Position numbers and translations under genes: made by a program. Below are positions 1 through 8,161 of a DNA stretch of 64,000 nt, piece by piece. Origin of the DNA: Kribbella aluminosa (GTDB lineage: Bacteria; Actinomycetota; Actinomycetes; Propionibacteriales; Kribbellaceae); NCBI RefSeq assembly GCF_017876295.1, contig NZ_JAGINT010000002.1:4030001-4094000 (forward strand), in the 5' to 3' direction. The stretch's first letter is position 1. Every line of letters begins with the position of its first letter. The notes below the pieces were generated by a model. It saw nothing but the letters and a program-made list of their open reading frames with translations. It was not told where the DNA came from and did no database searches.

Positions 1-937
1 CGGCGCTGTACGGGCCGTGGACGGGGTGTCCTGGCAGGTGCGGGCCGGGGAGACGCTGGCGATCCTGGGGGAGTCCGGGTCCGGGAAGAGCGTGTCGACC
101 CAGGCGCTGACCGGGATCCTGGAGATGCCGCCGGGCCGGATCGTCTCCGGTACGGCGGAGTACCGCGGCGCGGACCTGATCGCGATGACCACCAAGGAAC
201 GCCGCAAGGTGGTCGGGAACCGGATCACGATGGTGTTCCAGGACTCGCTGTCCGCGCTGAACCCGGTGCAGTCGGTCGGTACCCAGATCGCCGAGTGCTA
301 CCGGGTGCACCGCGGGATGTCCAAGAAGGACGCGATGGCGGAGGCCGCCGAGATGCTCGACCGGGTCCGGATCCCGGCCGCGTCGAAGCGGGTCCGGGAC
401 TACCCGCACGAGTTCTCCGGCGGGATGCGGCAGCGCGTGATGCTGGCGATGGCGCTCGCCCTCGACCCCGACGTACTGATCGCCGACGAACCGACGACAG
501 CGCTGGACGTCACCGTGCAGGCGCAGATCCTGGAGCTGATCGCGGAGCTGCAGGCCGAGCGGGACATGGGCGTGGTCCTGATCACCCACGACCTCGGCGT
601 GGTCGCGGACGTCGCCGACAACGTCGTGGTGATGTACGCCGGGCACGTGGTCGAGCGGGCCGCGACCGCGGCGGCACTCGAGCACCCCGTGCACCCGTAC
701 ACCGAAGGGCTGCTCCTGTCGATGCCGTCGGCCGACCTCAAGGGCCAGGAGCTGCCGACCATTCCCGGTACGCCGCCGTCGCTGCGGGCGATCCCGTCCG
801 GCTGCGCGTTCCGGACCCGGTGCCCGATCGCGATCGACGACTGCGCACTCGACGTACCGCCGTTGCTTACCGTCGCCCCGGGGCGCGATGCCGCGTGCAT
901 CCGCCGTACGACGCTCGCCGAGAGGGAGGCTGTCTGA
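1..937 (+). CDS. Oligopeptide ABC transporter ATP-binding protein (OppD/DppD type), 5' end outside window
   Basis: ATPase subunit of a peptide or nickel-type ABC importer, acting at the inner face of the membrane. The visible protein has Walker A GESGSGKS, the ABC signature FSGGMRQRV, Walker B VLIADEPTTALD and the H-loop VLITHDLGVV. The C-terminus carries the oligopeptide-transporter extension with a cysteine-rich stretch (CAFRTRCPIAIDDC) typical of OppD/DppD. The reading frame is open to the first base, and the earliest GTG at 17 is internal to the fold (it sits in the beta strand before Walker A), so the true start lies upstream of the window. Its TGA overlaps the ATG of the next ATPase gene, so the two are co-translated. 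The permease and binding-protein genes are presumably just upstream. Substrate cannot be told from the ATPase. Confidence 0.93.
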   Translation, partial: GAVRAVDGVSWQVRAGETLAILGESGSGKSVSTQALTGILEMPPGRIVSGTAEYRGADLIAMTTKERRKVVGNRITMVFQDSLSALNPVQSVGTQIAECYRVHRGMSKKDAMAEAAEMLDRVRIPAASKRVRDYPHEFSGGMRQRVMLAMALALDPDVLIADEPTTALDVTVQAQILELIAELQAERDMGVVLITHDLGVVADVADNVVVMYAGHVVERAATAAALEHPVHPYTEGLLLSMPSADLKGQELPTIPGTPPSLRAIPSGCAFRTRCPIAIDDCALDVPPLLTVAPGRDAACIRRTTLAEREAV

Positions 938-1956
938 TGCCAGGAACGAACTCAGGCGAGTTGCTGGTGGCAACGAATGTCGTGAAGCACTACGACATCA
1001 GCCCGGCGCTGAACTTCGGGTCCAAGGTCGTCGTGCGGGCCGTGGACGGCGTCGACCTGACGCTGCGGAAGGGCGAGTCGCTCGGCATCGTCGGCGAGTC
1101 CGGCTGCGGGAAGTCGACGCTGGTCCGGCTGCTCGCGGCGCTGGAGAAGCCGACCGAGGGCCAGATCGCGTACGGCGGTGTCGACGTCAGCAAGCTCCGC
1201 GGCCGCGACCTACGGCAATGGCGGCGGAACGTCCAGGTCGTGTTCCAGGACCCGTACTCCAGCCTGAACCCGCGGATGCGGGTCGGCGAGATCGTCGCCG
1301 AGCCGCTGCTGGTGCACCCGGACGTCTCGAAGGGCGTCGACATCCGGTCCCGGGTCCGGGAGCTGCTCGAGCTGGTCGGTCTGCGGCCCGAGGACGAGAC
1401 GAAGTTCCCGCACCAGTTCTCCGGCGGTCAGCGGCAGCGGATCGGGATCGCCCGGGCGATCGCGCTGAATCCCGACGTACTGCTGTGCGACGAGCCGGTG
1501 TCGGCGCTGGACCTGTCCGTGCAGGCGCAGGTGGTGAACCTGTTGATGCGGCTGCAGCGGGAGCTCGGCCTGAGCATCATCTTCGTCGCGCACGACCTGT
1601 CGGTCGTCCGGCACGTCTCGGACCGGGTCGCGGTGATGTACCTCGGCAAGGTGGCGGAGCTGGGCGAGCACCAGCAGGTGTACGACGCACCAGCGCACCC
1701 GTACACGCAGGCGCTGCTGTCCGCCGAGCCCGGCCTCGCCCGCCAGGGCCGGCAGCGGATCGTACTGGCCGGCGACCCACCGTCACCGGTGTCTCCGCCG
1801 TCCGGCTGCCGCTTCCACACCCGCTGCCTGCGCGCCGCGGACAGGTGCAGCACGGAGGTCCCGGAGCTCCGCGAGCTCAGCTCCGGCCAGACGGTCTCCT
1901 GCCACTTCGCCGAGGAGGCCCAAGCGGAGTACTCGGCGGGCGTAGCTGCGAGGTAG
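937..1956 (+). CDS. Oligopeptide ABC transporter ATP-binding protein (OppF/DppF type)
   Basis: Second ATPase of the same importer, 339 residues. It shows Walker A GESGCGKST, signature FSGGQRQRIGIARAI, Walker B LLCDEPVSALD and H-loop FVAHDLSVVRHVSD, plus the C-terminal oligopeptide/dipeptide extension with CRFHTRC. The ATG at 937 overlaps the upstream TGA (ATG/TGA sharing one base) and follows a GAGAGGGAGG ribosome binding site. The frame stays open far upstream (to 295), but that part is the shadow of the OppD gene. OppD and OppF normally work as a heterodimer. This is the last gene of the operon, as the next gene has its own promoter-like box. Confidence 0.94.
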   Translation: MPGTNSGELLVATNVVKHYDISPALNFGSKVVVRAVDGVDLTLRKGESLGIVGESGCGKSTLVRLLAALEKPTEGQIAYGGVDVSKLRGRDLRQWRRNVQVVFQDPYSSLNPRMRVGEIVAEPLLVHPDVSKGVDIRSRVRELLELVGLRPEDETKFPHQFSGGQRQRIGIARAIALNPDVLLCDEPVSALDLSVQAQVVNLLMRLQRELGLSIIFVAHDLSVVRHVSDRVAVMYLGKVAELGEHQQVYDAPAHPYTQALLSAEPGLARQGRQRIVLAGDPPSPVSPPSGCRFHTRCLRAADRCSTEVPELRELSSGQTVSCHFAEEAQAEYSAGVAAR

Positions 1957-1996
1957 CTGGGGGTGTGCTGAAGTGTAATGGCCTAGGGTTACGGCC

Positions 1997-3811
1997 GTGA
2001 AGATGGTTCCCTCGGCAGGTAGGCGGTTCGTGCTGCTCGCCGGGGTGACCGCGGTCGCGACTGGGCTCGCGCTGTGGTGGATCGTGGCGGCGGCACTGGC
2101 CGCCGGCAAGGGCTTCGACATCACCGACGAGGGCTACTACCTGCTCTCGTACCGCTGGTGGCACAACAACCCGCTGGCCCTGACCGGCGTCCAGTACCTC
2201 TACGGCCCGGTCTTCCAGCTCTTCGGGTACAGCATCCCCGGGCTCCGGGTGTTCCGCCTGTGCACCGTGGTCGTGGTCCACCTCCTGTTCGGCTACAGCT
2301 TCATGCGTTGGCTGCGCGGCCGGCGTCCGGCGATGCCGCGGACGCGGTGGTTCGAGGCGGCCGGTACGGCGGTGATCCTCGCGGCGGGCGGGATGTGTTA
2401 CGCCTGGCTGCCGTTGGCACCCGGGTACAACGACGTCGTTCTGCTCGGCGCCCTGGTGCTGGTCGCGTGCGTGCTGTGGATGGCGACAGCGGTCGATCGC
2501 GGTGCGCCGGTGCCGTTCTGGGTTCCGGTCGTGGCCGGTCTGGTGATCGGTGCGATGGTGCTGGCCAAGTGGACCTCGGTCGTCCTGATCGGGCTGATCG
2601 TGCTCGCCGCGATCGTGGTACTGGCCGCCCAAGGGTGGCGGGCCGTTGCCCGCGGCATCCTGTTCGCGCTCGCCGGGCTGGCGGTTGCGGTGCTGTTCGT
2701 CCAGTTGTTCGTGATCCGGCTGAACGTCGCGGTGCCGGGGATCCTGACCGTCAACCGGTTCATCGCCGGTACGTCGTACTCGCCCGCCGAGCTACTCCAC
2801 CACTACTGGACGACCGGCCTCACGCTCCTCGGCCAAACGCTCTGGTACCACGGCCTGCTGCTGGTCGCCACCGCCGTCGCGGTCGTCGGCCGCCCGCGGA
2901 CGCTCCGTCTCGCGGCCGCGGTGCTCGCAGTACTCGGGCTCGCCGTCTCCGCGTGGCGGATCATCGGGTACGGCGGCGTGCTGGGCGGCGCCGCCCATGT
3001 GTACATGTATCCCTCGACGCTGCTCGCCGCGGTCCTGGTCACCGTCGTGGCCGCCGCCGGCGCGGTGATCGGGTGGCGGACCGGCGTGACGGAATGCTCG
3101 CGGCTGTGCCGGGAGAACACCAGGACCTGGGTACTTCTCGTTCTGCTCCTGCTGCTCCCGCTCGTGCAGGCCTTCGGCACGAACACGCCGCTCTATGTGA
3201 TCGGCTTCAACGCGTTCGCAGCCTGGGCCGCGCTGATGATCGCCGTGTTCACGGGGATCTGGGCGACGCCGCTCGCGACCCGGGCGATCGTTGGCGTCGT
3301 ACTCGTAGGATCGCTGCTCGCGACGGCAACGATCGCGTTCACGGGCCTGACGAAGTACCCGTACCGCTCGCCGCCGACGTCGGAGCTGACCGCGGCTGCG
3401 ACCCAGCCGGCGCTGAAGGGCCTGCACCTGACGCCCAAGAACGAGCAGGCGTACAGCAGGCTCACCGAGGACCTCCGCCCGTACCTCAGACCGGGCCGCC
3501 CGATGCTCGCACTCGACAAGATGGCCGGGCTGGTCCTGATGCTCGGCGGCCGCCCGCTCGGCGAGGCCTGGATCGCGCCGACCGAACGCGCACGCACCGT
3601 GGCCGGCATCGAGGAGGTCTGCCGCAAGCAGCGCCCGGCCCAGCCACCGCTGATCATCCTGAACCGGTCGATCTCGGACCAGGAGGTGAACGCCCTGCGC
3701 ACCTGCGGTGTCGACTTTCGTACCGGCTACGAGCAGTTGGCGATGCCCAGGCAAACGATCGGCCTGCAGATCTGGATCCCCAAGACGGAGCGGTTGGCCG
3801 GCGGACGCTAG
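1997..3811 (+). CDS. Polytopic membrane protein, possible GT-C glycosyltransferase
   Basis: 604 residues with about ten to twelve hydrophobic segments. The motif DITDEGYYLL at residues 41-50 lies after the first membrane helix, where GT-C enzymes (GT39 / ArnT-like) keep an acidic catalytic residue in their first extracytoplasmic loop. The C-terminal 130 residues are soluble. A lipid-linked-sugar transferase is therefore plausible, but this rests on topology and one acidic motif; the substrate is unknown. The start is GTG at 1997. A TAGGGT hexamer at 1984-1989 ends 7 nt before it and no Shine-Dalgarno is present, so the mRNA is probably leaderless. It stands alone between the transporter operon and dapB. 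Confidence 0.75.
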   Translation: MKMVPSAGRRFVLLAGVTAVATGLALWWIVAAALAAGKGFDITDEGYYLLSYRWWHNNPLALTGVQYLYGPVFQLFGYSIPGLRVFRLCTVVVVHLLFGYSFMRWLRGRRPAMPRTRWFEAAGTAVILAAGGMCYAWLPLAPGYNDVVLLGALVLVACVLWMATAVDRGAPVPFWVPVVAGLVIGAMVLAKWTSVVLIGLIVLAAIVVLAAQGWRAVARGILFALAGLAVAVLFVQLFVIRLNVAVPGILTVNRFIAGTSYSPAELLHHYWTTGLTLLGQTLWYHGLLLVATAVAVVGRPRTLRLAAAVLAVLGLAVSAWRIIGYGGVLGGAAHVYMYPSTLLAAVLVTVVAAAGAVIGWRTGVTECSRLCRENTRTWVLLVLLLLLPLVQAFGTNTPLYVIGFNAFAAWAALMIAVFTGIWATPLATRAIVGVVLVGSLLATATIAFTGLTKYPYRSPPTSELTAAATQPALKGLHLTPKNEQAYSRLTEDLRPYLRPGRPMLALDKMAGLVLMLGGRPLGEAWIAPTERARTVAGIEEVCRKQRPAQPPLIILNRSISDQEVNALRTCGVDFRTGYEQLAMPRQTIGLQIWIPKTERLAGGR

Positions 3812-4033
3812 CGTCGTACGCCGCCACTCGCCGTGCAGCTGATCAGATCCCGATCTTGGGCACCCACCAACCATATTCCGTGGCGAAATCTGGTTGACCC
3901 GTGCCCAAAGCCCGCAACGTGCTGCCGAAGTAACGTGCTGCCGAAGTATGGACACCGGAGGTGAGGGTACCGAAGGCCGGGCACGCCCGTGGATGAGATC
4001 CTAGGTGCCTCGAACGGAAGAGGAAGGACGCGC
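3812..4033. other. Intergenic region upstream of dapB, with a 16-bp tandem duplication
   Basis: The region holds the palindromic element at 3856-3910 and then two exact head-to-tail copies of AACGTGCTGCCGAAGT (3916-3947, followed by one further A). Tandem 16-mers of this kind can be regulator-binding sites or simple slippage products. I see no convincing -35/-10 pair, but the dapB promoter must lie in this interval. Confidence 0.5.
3856..3910. repeat. Copy A of a 55-bp palindromic intergenic element
   Basis: The ends TTGGGCAC (3856-3863) and GTGCCCAA (3901-3908) are perfect inverted repeats, and an inner pair CAACCA/TGGTTG nests inside, so the segment can fold as a long hairpin. The same 55-nt layout occurs at 17513-17567 with 41 of 55 identical positions and no gaps. 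It sits 45 nt after a stop codon and 123 nt before dapB. It could act as a terminator, but has no T-run. A REP-like repeat or a small structured RNA is also possible. Confidence 0.6.
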
Positions 4034-4780
4034 ATGATCAAGGTCGGTGTGCTGGGGGCCAAGGGCAGGATGGGCGCTCTGACGTGCGTCGCGGTCGAGG
4101 AGGCGGCCGGCTGCGAGCTGGTCGCACAGCTCGATCAGGGTGACTCGCTGGACGTGCTGACCGAGGCGGGTGCCGAGGTCGTGGTCGACTTCACCCGGCC
4201 CGAGGTCGTGATGGACAACCTGGCCTGGTGCATCGAGCACGGCGTCCACGCGGTCGTCGGCACCACCGGTTTCGACGACGCCCGGCTCGCGACGCTTCGC
4301 GACCAGCTGGCGAAGTCGCCGTCGACCGGCGTGCTGATCGCGCCGAACTTCTCGATCGGCGCGGTGCTGATGATGCGGTTCGCCGCCCAGGCCGCGCAGT
4401 ACTACGAATCCGTCGAGATCATCGAGCTGCACCACCCGGACAAGGTGGACGCGCCGTCCGGCACCGCCCGGCGGACCGCGGAGCTGATCGCGGACGCCCG
4501 CCGGGAGGCCGGCTCCGGCCCGATCCCGGACGCGACCACGACGGCGCTGGACGGCGCGCGCGGCGCGGACGTGGAGGGGATCCGGGTGCACGGCGTCCGG
4601 TTGCGCGGCCTGATCGCGCACCAGGAGGTGCTGTTCGGCGACGAGGGCGAGACGCTGACCATCCGGCACGACTCGATGGCCCGGGTGTCGTTCATGGCCG
4701 GCGTGCTGCTCGGCGTCCGGCGGATCGGCGACGCGCCGGGTCTCACCGTGGGCCTCGAGCACTTCATGGACCTCTCCTGA
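4034..4780 (+). CDS. dapB: 4-hydroxy-tetrahydrodipicolinate reductase
   Basis: Cytosolic NAD(P)H-dependent reductase of the diaminopimelate/lysine pathway, using the product of DapA, which is encoded 14 kb downstream. 248 residues, the normal actinobacterial length. The N-terminal Rossmann motif GVLGAKGRMG starts at residue 5. The family's catalytic signature ELHHPDKVDAPSGTA and the GTTGF nucleotide-site motif are both intact. I chose ATG 4034, preceded by GGAAGAGGAAGGA, over an in-frame GTG at 3989 because the protein family begins with this IKVGVLGAKGRMG stretch. A small membrane TPR gene follows after one base. Confidence 0.97.
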   Translation: MIKVGVLGAKGRMGALTCVAVEEAAGCELVAQLDQGDSLDVLTEAGAEVVVDFTRPEVVMDNLAWCIEHGVHAVVGTTGFDDARLATLRDQLAKSPSTGVLIAPNFSIGAVLMMRFAAQAAQYYESVEIIELHHPDKVDAPSGTARRTAELIADARREAGSGPIPDATTTALDGARGADVEGIRVHGVRLRGLIAHQEVLFGDEGETLTIRHDSMARVSFMAGVLLGVRRIGDAPGLTVGLEHFMDLS

Positions 4781-4781
4781 G

Positions 4782-5225
4782 ATGAGGGCCAAGCAGACCG
4801 CGTTCCTGCTGGCGGTCGTGTTTGTGGTGTACGCCGTACTGATCGGCTGGCGAGGTGTGCTGCTGATCGGTACCGGCGAGCTGGTCGCGATCGTGCTCGG
4901 GATCGCGGTGCTGGTGATCCCGCTGCTCGGTGCGTACGTGGTGTGGCGGGAGATCCAGTTCGGCCGGCGTACCGAAGTACTGGCGCGGGAGCTGGAGGCG
5001 GCCGGTGGGCTGCCCGTCGACGACCTGCCGCGGCGGCCGTCCGGGCGGATCGACCGGGCCGCCGCGGACGCTGCGTTCGGGCAGTACCGGGCAGCGGCCG
5101 AGGCGGCGCCGGACGACTGGCGGGTGTGGTTCCGGCTGTCCACGGCGTACGACGCGGCGGGCGACCGGCGGCGGGCCCGGGAGGCGATGCGGAAGGCGAT
5201 CGGGCAGCACGACGCCGAGAGCTGA
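4782..5225 (+). CDS. Small membrane protein with C-terminal TPR-like repeat
   Basis: 147 residues. Two hydrophobic helices (about residues 7-25 and 30-50) are followed by a cytoplasmic tail. The tail contains one TPR-like helical pair, roughly residues 95-143, ending in RRRAREAMRKAIGQ. The ATG comes one base after the dapB stop, so it is translated with dapB. Genes of this layout follow dapB in many actinobacteria, but I know of no assigned function. A scaffold role is suggested only by the TPR. Confidence 0.85.
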   Translation: MRAKQTAFLLAVVFVVYAVLIGWRGVLLIGTGELVAIVLGIAVLVIPLLGAYVVWREIQFGRRTEVLARELEAAGGLPVDDLPRRPSGRIDRAAADAAFGQYRAAAEAAPDDWRVWFRLSTAYDAAGDRRRAREAMRKAIGQHDAES

Positions 5226-5321
5226 GCCGAAGTGCCTGACAACCGGGTGTGGTTCGGGCTATTTTCGGGAGGGTACGTGGCAGCCGCCACGTAGAGGTCG
5301 GAGACTGGGTGGGGCCGTCCT

Positions 5322-7787
5322 GTGCCGTCAGACGGGTCTCGCCGTGGTTCGGACGACGTGCAGGGGGCTGGGTTCGGTAGCCTGCTGCGCCGGCACCGGC
5401 GAGAGGCCGGGCTGTCGCAGGAAGGGCTGGCGGAGCTTGCCGGTCTGAGCGTCGACGCGATCGCGGCACTGGAGCGAGGACGCCGGCGTGCGCCGCGAGT
5501 GCACACGCTGCGGCTGCTTGCGGACGCCTTGCGGCTGGGCGATCCGGAGCGGTTGCTGCTCACCGCCGCGGCCCGCCAGGACATGGACACCGCCCGGATG
5601 CCGCTGCGCCCGCCGCCGGTGCCGACCAGCGAGCTGATCGGCCGCAGTACCGAGCTGACCACGACGACCCGCCTGCTGACGAAGCGCATCACCCGCCTGC
5701 TGACGCTCACCGGGCCTGGCGGGGTCGGCAAGACCAGGCTGATGCAGGCCGTCACGAGCGAGATCGCGGACACCTTCCAGGACGGCGTGTGCTGGGTTCC
5801 GCTCGCACCGCTCGCAGATCCCGAGGCCGTCGTACCGGCGGTCGCCGAGGCCATCGGCCTGCAGAGCCGGCTCGCCGACGACATCGCGGAGCAGATCGGC
5901 CGGCGGGCGATCCTCCTGGTGCTGGACAACTGCTCGCATGTGCTCGCGCCGGTCGAGAACCTCTGCGCCTCCCTGCTCGAACACTGCCCGAACCTGTCGA
6001 TCCTCGTGTCGAGCCGCGAGCTGCTACGACTGGCCGGCGAGAGCGTGTACGTCGTACCCGCTTTGGGGCTGCCGTACGACGAGGACCACCTGGAGTCGTC
6101 CGACGCGGTCCGGCTGTTCGTCGAGCGGGCGACCTCCCGCGGGTACGACCCGACCGGGCAGCTCGACCAGGTGGCTCGCGTCGTACGCCGGCTGGAAGGG
6201 ATGCCGCTCGCGATCGAGCTGGCGGCGGCGCGGACGACTGTGATGACGATCGAGGAGCTGGCGACCGAGCTGGAGACGTCGTTCGGCATCCTGGCCGGCG
6301 GGTCGCGGACACTGTCGCCGCGGCAGCAGTCGATGTACGGCGCGATCGAGTGGAGTCACGCGCTGCTCACACCGGCCGAGCGGGAGATGTTCGCGCAGCT
6401 GTCGGTGTTCAAGGGCGGCTGGACGCTCGGTGCGGCCGCGGCCGTGCTGTCCGGGGTACGCACGCGTGTCGAGGGGCTCGACCTGATCGGGCGGCTGGCG
6501 GACAAGTCGCTCATCAAGGTGACGCGGCGCGGCGGCATCGCGCGGTACTACATGCTGGCGGTGATCCGGGAGTTTGCGGCCGATCGTCTGGAGGCGGCGG
6601 GTGCTACGGAGGCGACGGCCGAGCGGCACGCGCAGTACTACCTGAGCCTGGCCGAGGAGGCCGAGGGACGCCTGCGCGGGCCGGAGCAGCGGGAGTGGCT
6701 GGATCGGCTGGAGGCCGAGCTGTCCAACCTGCGTGCGGCGATCGCCTGGTCGGTGCGGACCGGCTCGGTCGTCGAGGCGTTGCGCCTCGCCGGCGGGCTG
6801 TGGCTGTTCTGCTACCTCCGCGGTCACTACGCCGAAGGGAGCCAGTGGCTCGAGCGGGCGTTGGACCTCGGCGACGCACCTGATCTCGCATCTGCGCGAG
6901 CCAAGGCGAACCTCGGCGCCGGGACGCTGGCGTTCCTGCAGTGCGAGTACGACGCGGCGACGGAGCGGTTGCAGACGGCGCTGACGCAGTACAAGGAGCT
7001 TGGCGACAAGGCCGGTACGGCGATGGTCCTGCAGCGGCTCGGGGGAGTGGCGCGTGAGCGTGCGGACTACGTTGCCGCCGAGGACCTGCATTGTGAGAGC
7101 TACGACCTGTACGAGAGCCTCGGCGATCGGGCCGGGATGGCGTGGGCGCACAACTACCTTGGCTTCGTGGCGTGGCTGCGCGGCGATCTCGAGATCGGGG
7201 CTCGGCGGTGCCGGCGGGCGCGGGACAGCTTCCGGGTGGTCGGGGACGGCGAAGGGCTTGCCTGGTCGCTGATCAGCCTCGGGACGATCGCGCAGTACGG
7301 CGGTGAACTCGTAGAGGCGGAGGACCTCCTGCAGGAGAGTCTGGCGTTGTCGCAGCGGCTCGGGTATCGCGAGGGGGTGGCGTGGTCGCTGAACCAGCTC
7401 GGGATCGTCGAGCGGCGGCGTGGGCTGACCGCGCGGGCGGTTCACCTGCTCGACGAAAGCCTTGCGGAGCATCGGGATCTGGGCGATCGGTGGCGGTCGG
7501 CCAGTGTCCTCGAGGAGCTGGCCGCGGTCGCGCAGCATCGCGGGCGGAGCGAGTACGCCGCGTTCCTGCTCGGAGCGGCGGACGAGGTCCGGGAGGTGAT
7601 CCGGGCGCCGGTGCCGAGGATCGAGCAGGCCGACTACGAGGCCACCCGGACGGCGGTCGAGGCGTCGCTCGAGCGGCGGGTCTTCCGCACCGCCTGGTCC
7701 GCCGGCCGCGCCGCACCCCTGGCCGCGGTCGCCGACGGCTACCCACCAGCCCCACGAGGCACCGACCGGACTCGCGACCCACTCTGA
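5322..7787 (+). CDS. XRE-family HTH / STAND NTPase / TPR transcriptional regulator
   Basis: 821-residue regulator of the SARP-related or AfsR-like STAND type, but with an XRE helix-turn-helix at the N-terminus (about residues 18-75: LLRRHRREAGLSQEGLAELA). An NB-ARC-type ATPase follows, with P-loop TGPGGVGKTR near residue 128 and Walker B ILLVLDN near 197. A winged-helix-like region comes next, then a C-terminal array of TPR-like repeats from about 500 to 780 (repeated A..NLG, SLISLGTIAQYGG and similar helices). Such proteins couple ligand sensing by the TPRs to ATP-driven oligomerisation and DNA binding. The GTG start has a GGTGGGG upstream. It stands alone, and the convergent neighbour is a secreted peptidase, so its targets are unknown. 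Confidence 0.88.
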   Translation: MPSDGSRRGSDDVQGAGFGSLLRRHRREAGLSQEGLAELAGLSVDAIAALERGRRRAPRVHTLRLLADALRLGDPERLLLTAAARQDMDTARMPLRPPPVPTSELIGRSTELTTTTRLLTKRITRLLTLTGPGGVGKTRLMQAVTSEIADTFQDGVCWVPLAPLADPEAVVPAVAEAIGLQSRLADDIAEQIGRRAILLVLDNCSHVLAPVENLCASLLEHCPNLSILVSSRELLRLAGESVYVVPALGLPYDEDHLESSDAVRLFVERATSRGYDPTGQLDQVARVVRRLEGMPLAIELAAARTTVMTIEELATELETSFGILAGGSRTLSPRQQSMYGAIEWSHALLTPAEREMFAQLSVFKGGWTLGAAAAVLSGVRTRVEGLDLIGRLADKSLIKVTRRGGIARYYMLAVIREFAADRLEAAGATEATAERHAQYYLSLAEEAEGRLRGPEQREWLDRLEAELSNLRAAIAWSVRTGSVVEALRLAGGLWLFCYLRGHYAEGSQWLERALDLGDAPDLASARAKANLGAGTLAFLQCEYDAATERLQTALTQYKELGDKAGTAMVLQRLGGVARERADYVAAEDLHCESYDLYESLGDRAGMAWAHNYLGFVAWLRGDLEIGARRCRRARDSFRVVGDGEGLAWSLISLGTIAQYGGELVEAEDLLQESLALSQRLGYREGVAWSLNQLGIVERRRGLTARAVHLLDESLAEHRDLGDRWRSASVLEELAAVAQHRGRSEYAAFLLGAADEVREVIRAPVPRIEQADYEATRTAVEASLERRVFRTAWSAGRAAPLAAVADGYPPAPRGTDRTRDPL

Positions 7788-8161
7788 CCTGCCCGGGCCA
7801 GCTTTGGGCGTGTTGGTGCCTCGCGGAGCACCACGACCTGGGGGATCGACGATGCCCCGCGAGGGATCTGAGGTGCGTGACCCGGCCGGCTGTGTTCTGT
7901 CGAGCCCAGTAACCGGGCCCTCGGCAGTCCCCCCACCTTGCACAGCCGGCCGAAGCCACGTCCGGCGTAGGCCGTCGTCGAGCCCTCCCAGTCGACGCCC
8001 GGACCTGCGCGCAGACACCAGGTTGCCGCGATCACGCTGCGTCGCACAGGGACGCAACCCTGACATCGCCCTGACAACTATGTCCTGACAACGAAATCAT
8101 CCCGCGGAATTCGCCCACCGTGACCAGCCGCGGTCGAATTCCGGAGAATGTCAAACGCTCG
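7788..8161. other. Intergenic region between convergent genes
   Basis: No credible gene. Open frames on both strands lack start signals and family resemblance. The right end carries a clean hairpin (listed separately). The rest is ordinary GC-rich sequence with no repeat I can see. Confidence 0.6.
8105..8143. terminator. Inverted repeat, bidirectional terminator candidate
   Basis: CGGAATTCG (8105-8113) and CGAATTCCG (8135-8143) form a perfect 9-bp stem around a 21-nt loop. It lies between the stop codons of two convergent genes (7787 on plus, 8162 on minus), where a two-way terminator is expected. No U-tract, which is common in actinobacteria. Confidence 0.55.

Noticed and set aside
295..936. 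Upstream extension of the OppF frame
   Set aside because: It overlaps OppD in another frame; ATG 937 has a ribosome site and starts the family sequence.
4001..6289. Long minus-strand frame of 762 codons over dapB and the regulator
   Set aside because: It is the antisense shadow of GC-rich genes on plus; composition is Arg/Ser-rich, with no family resemblance, and dapB is beyond doubt.
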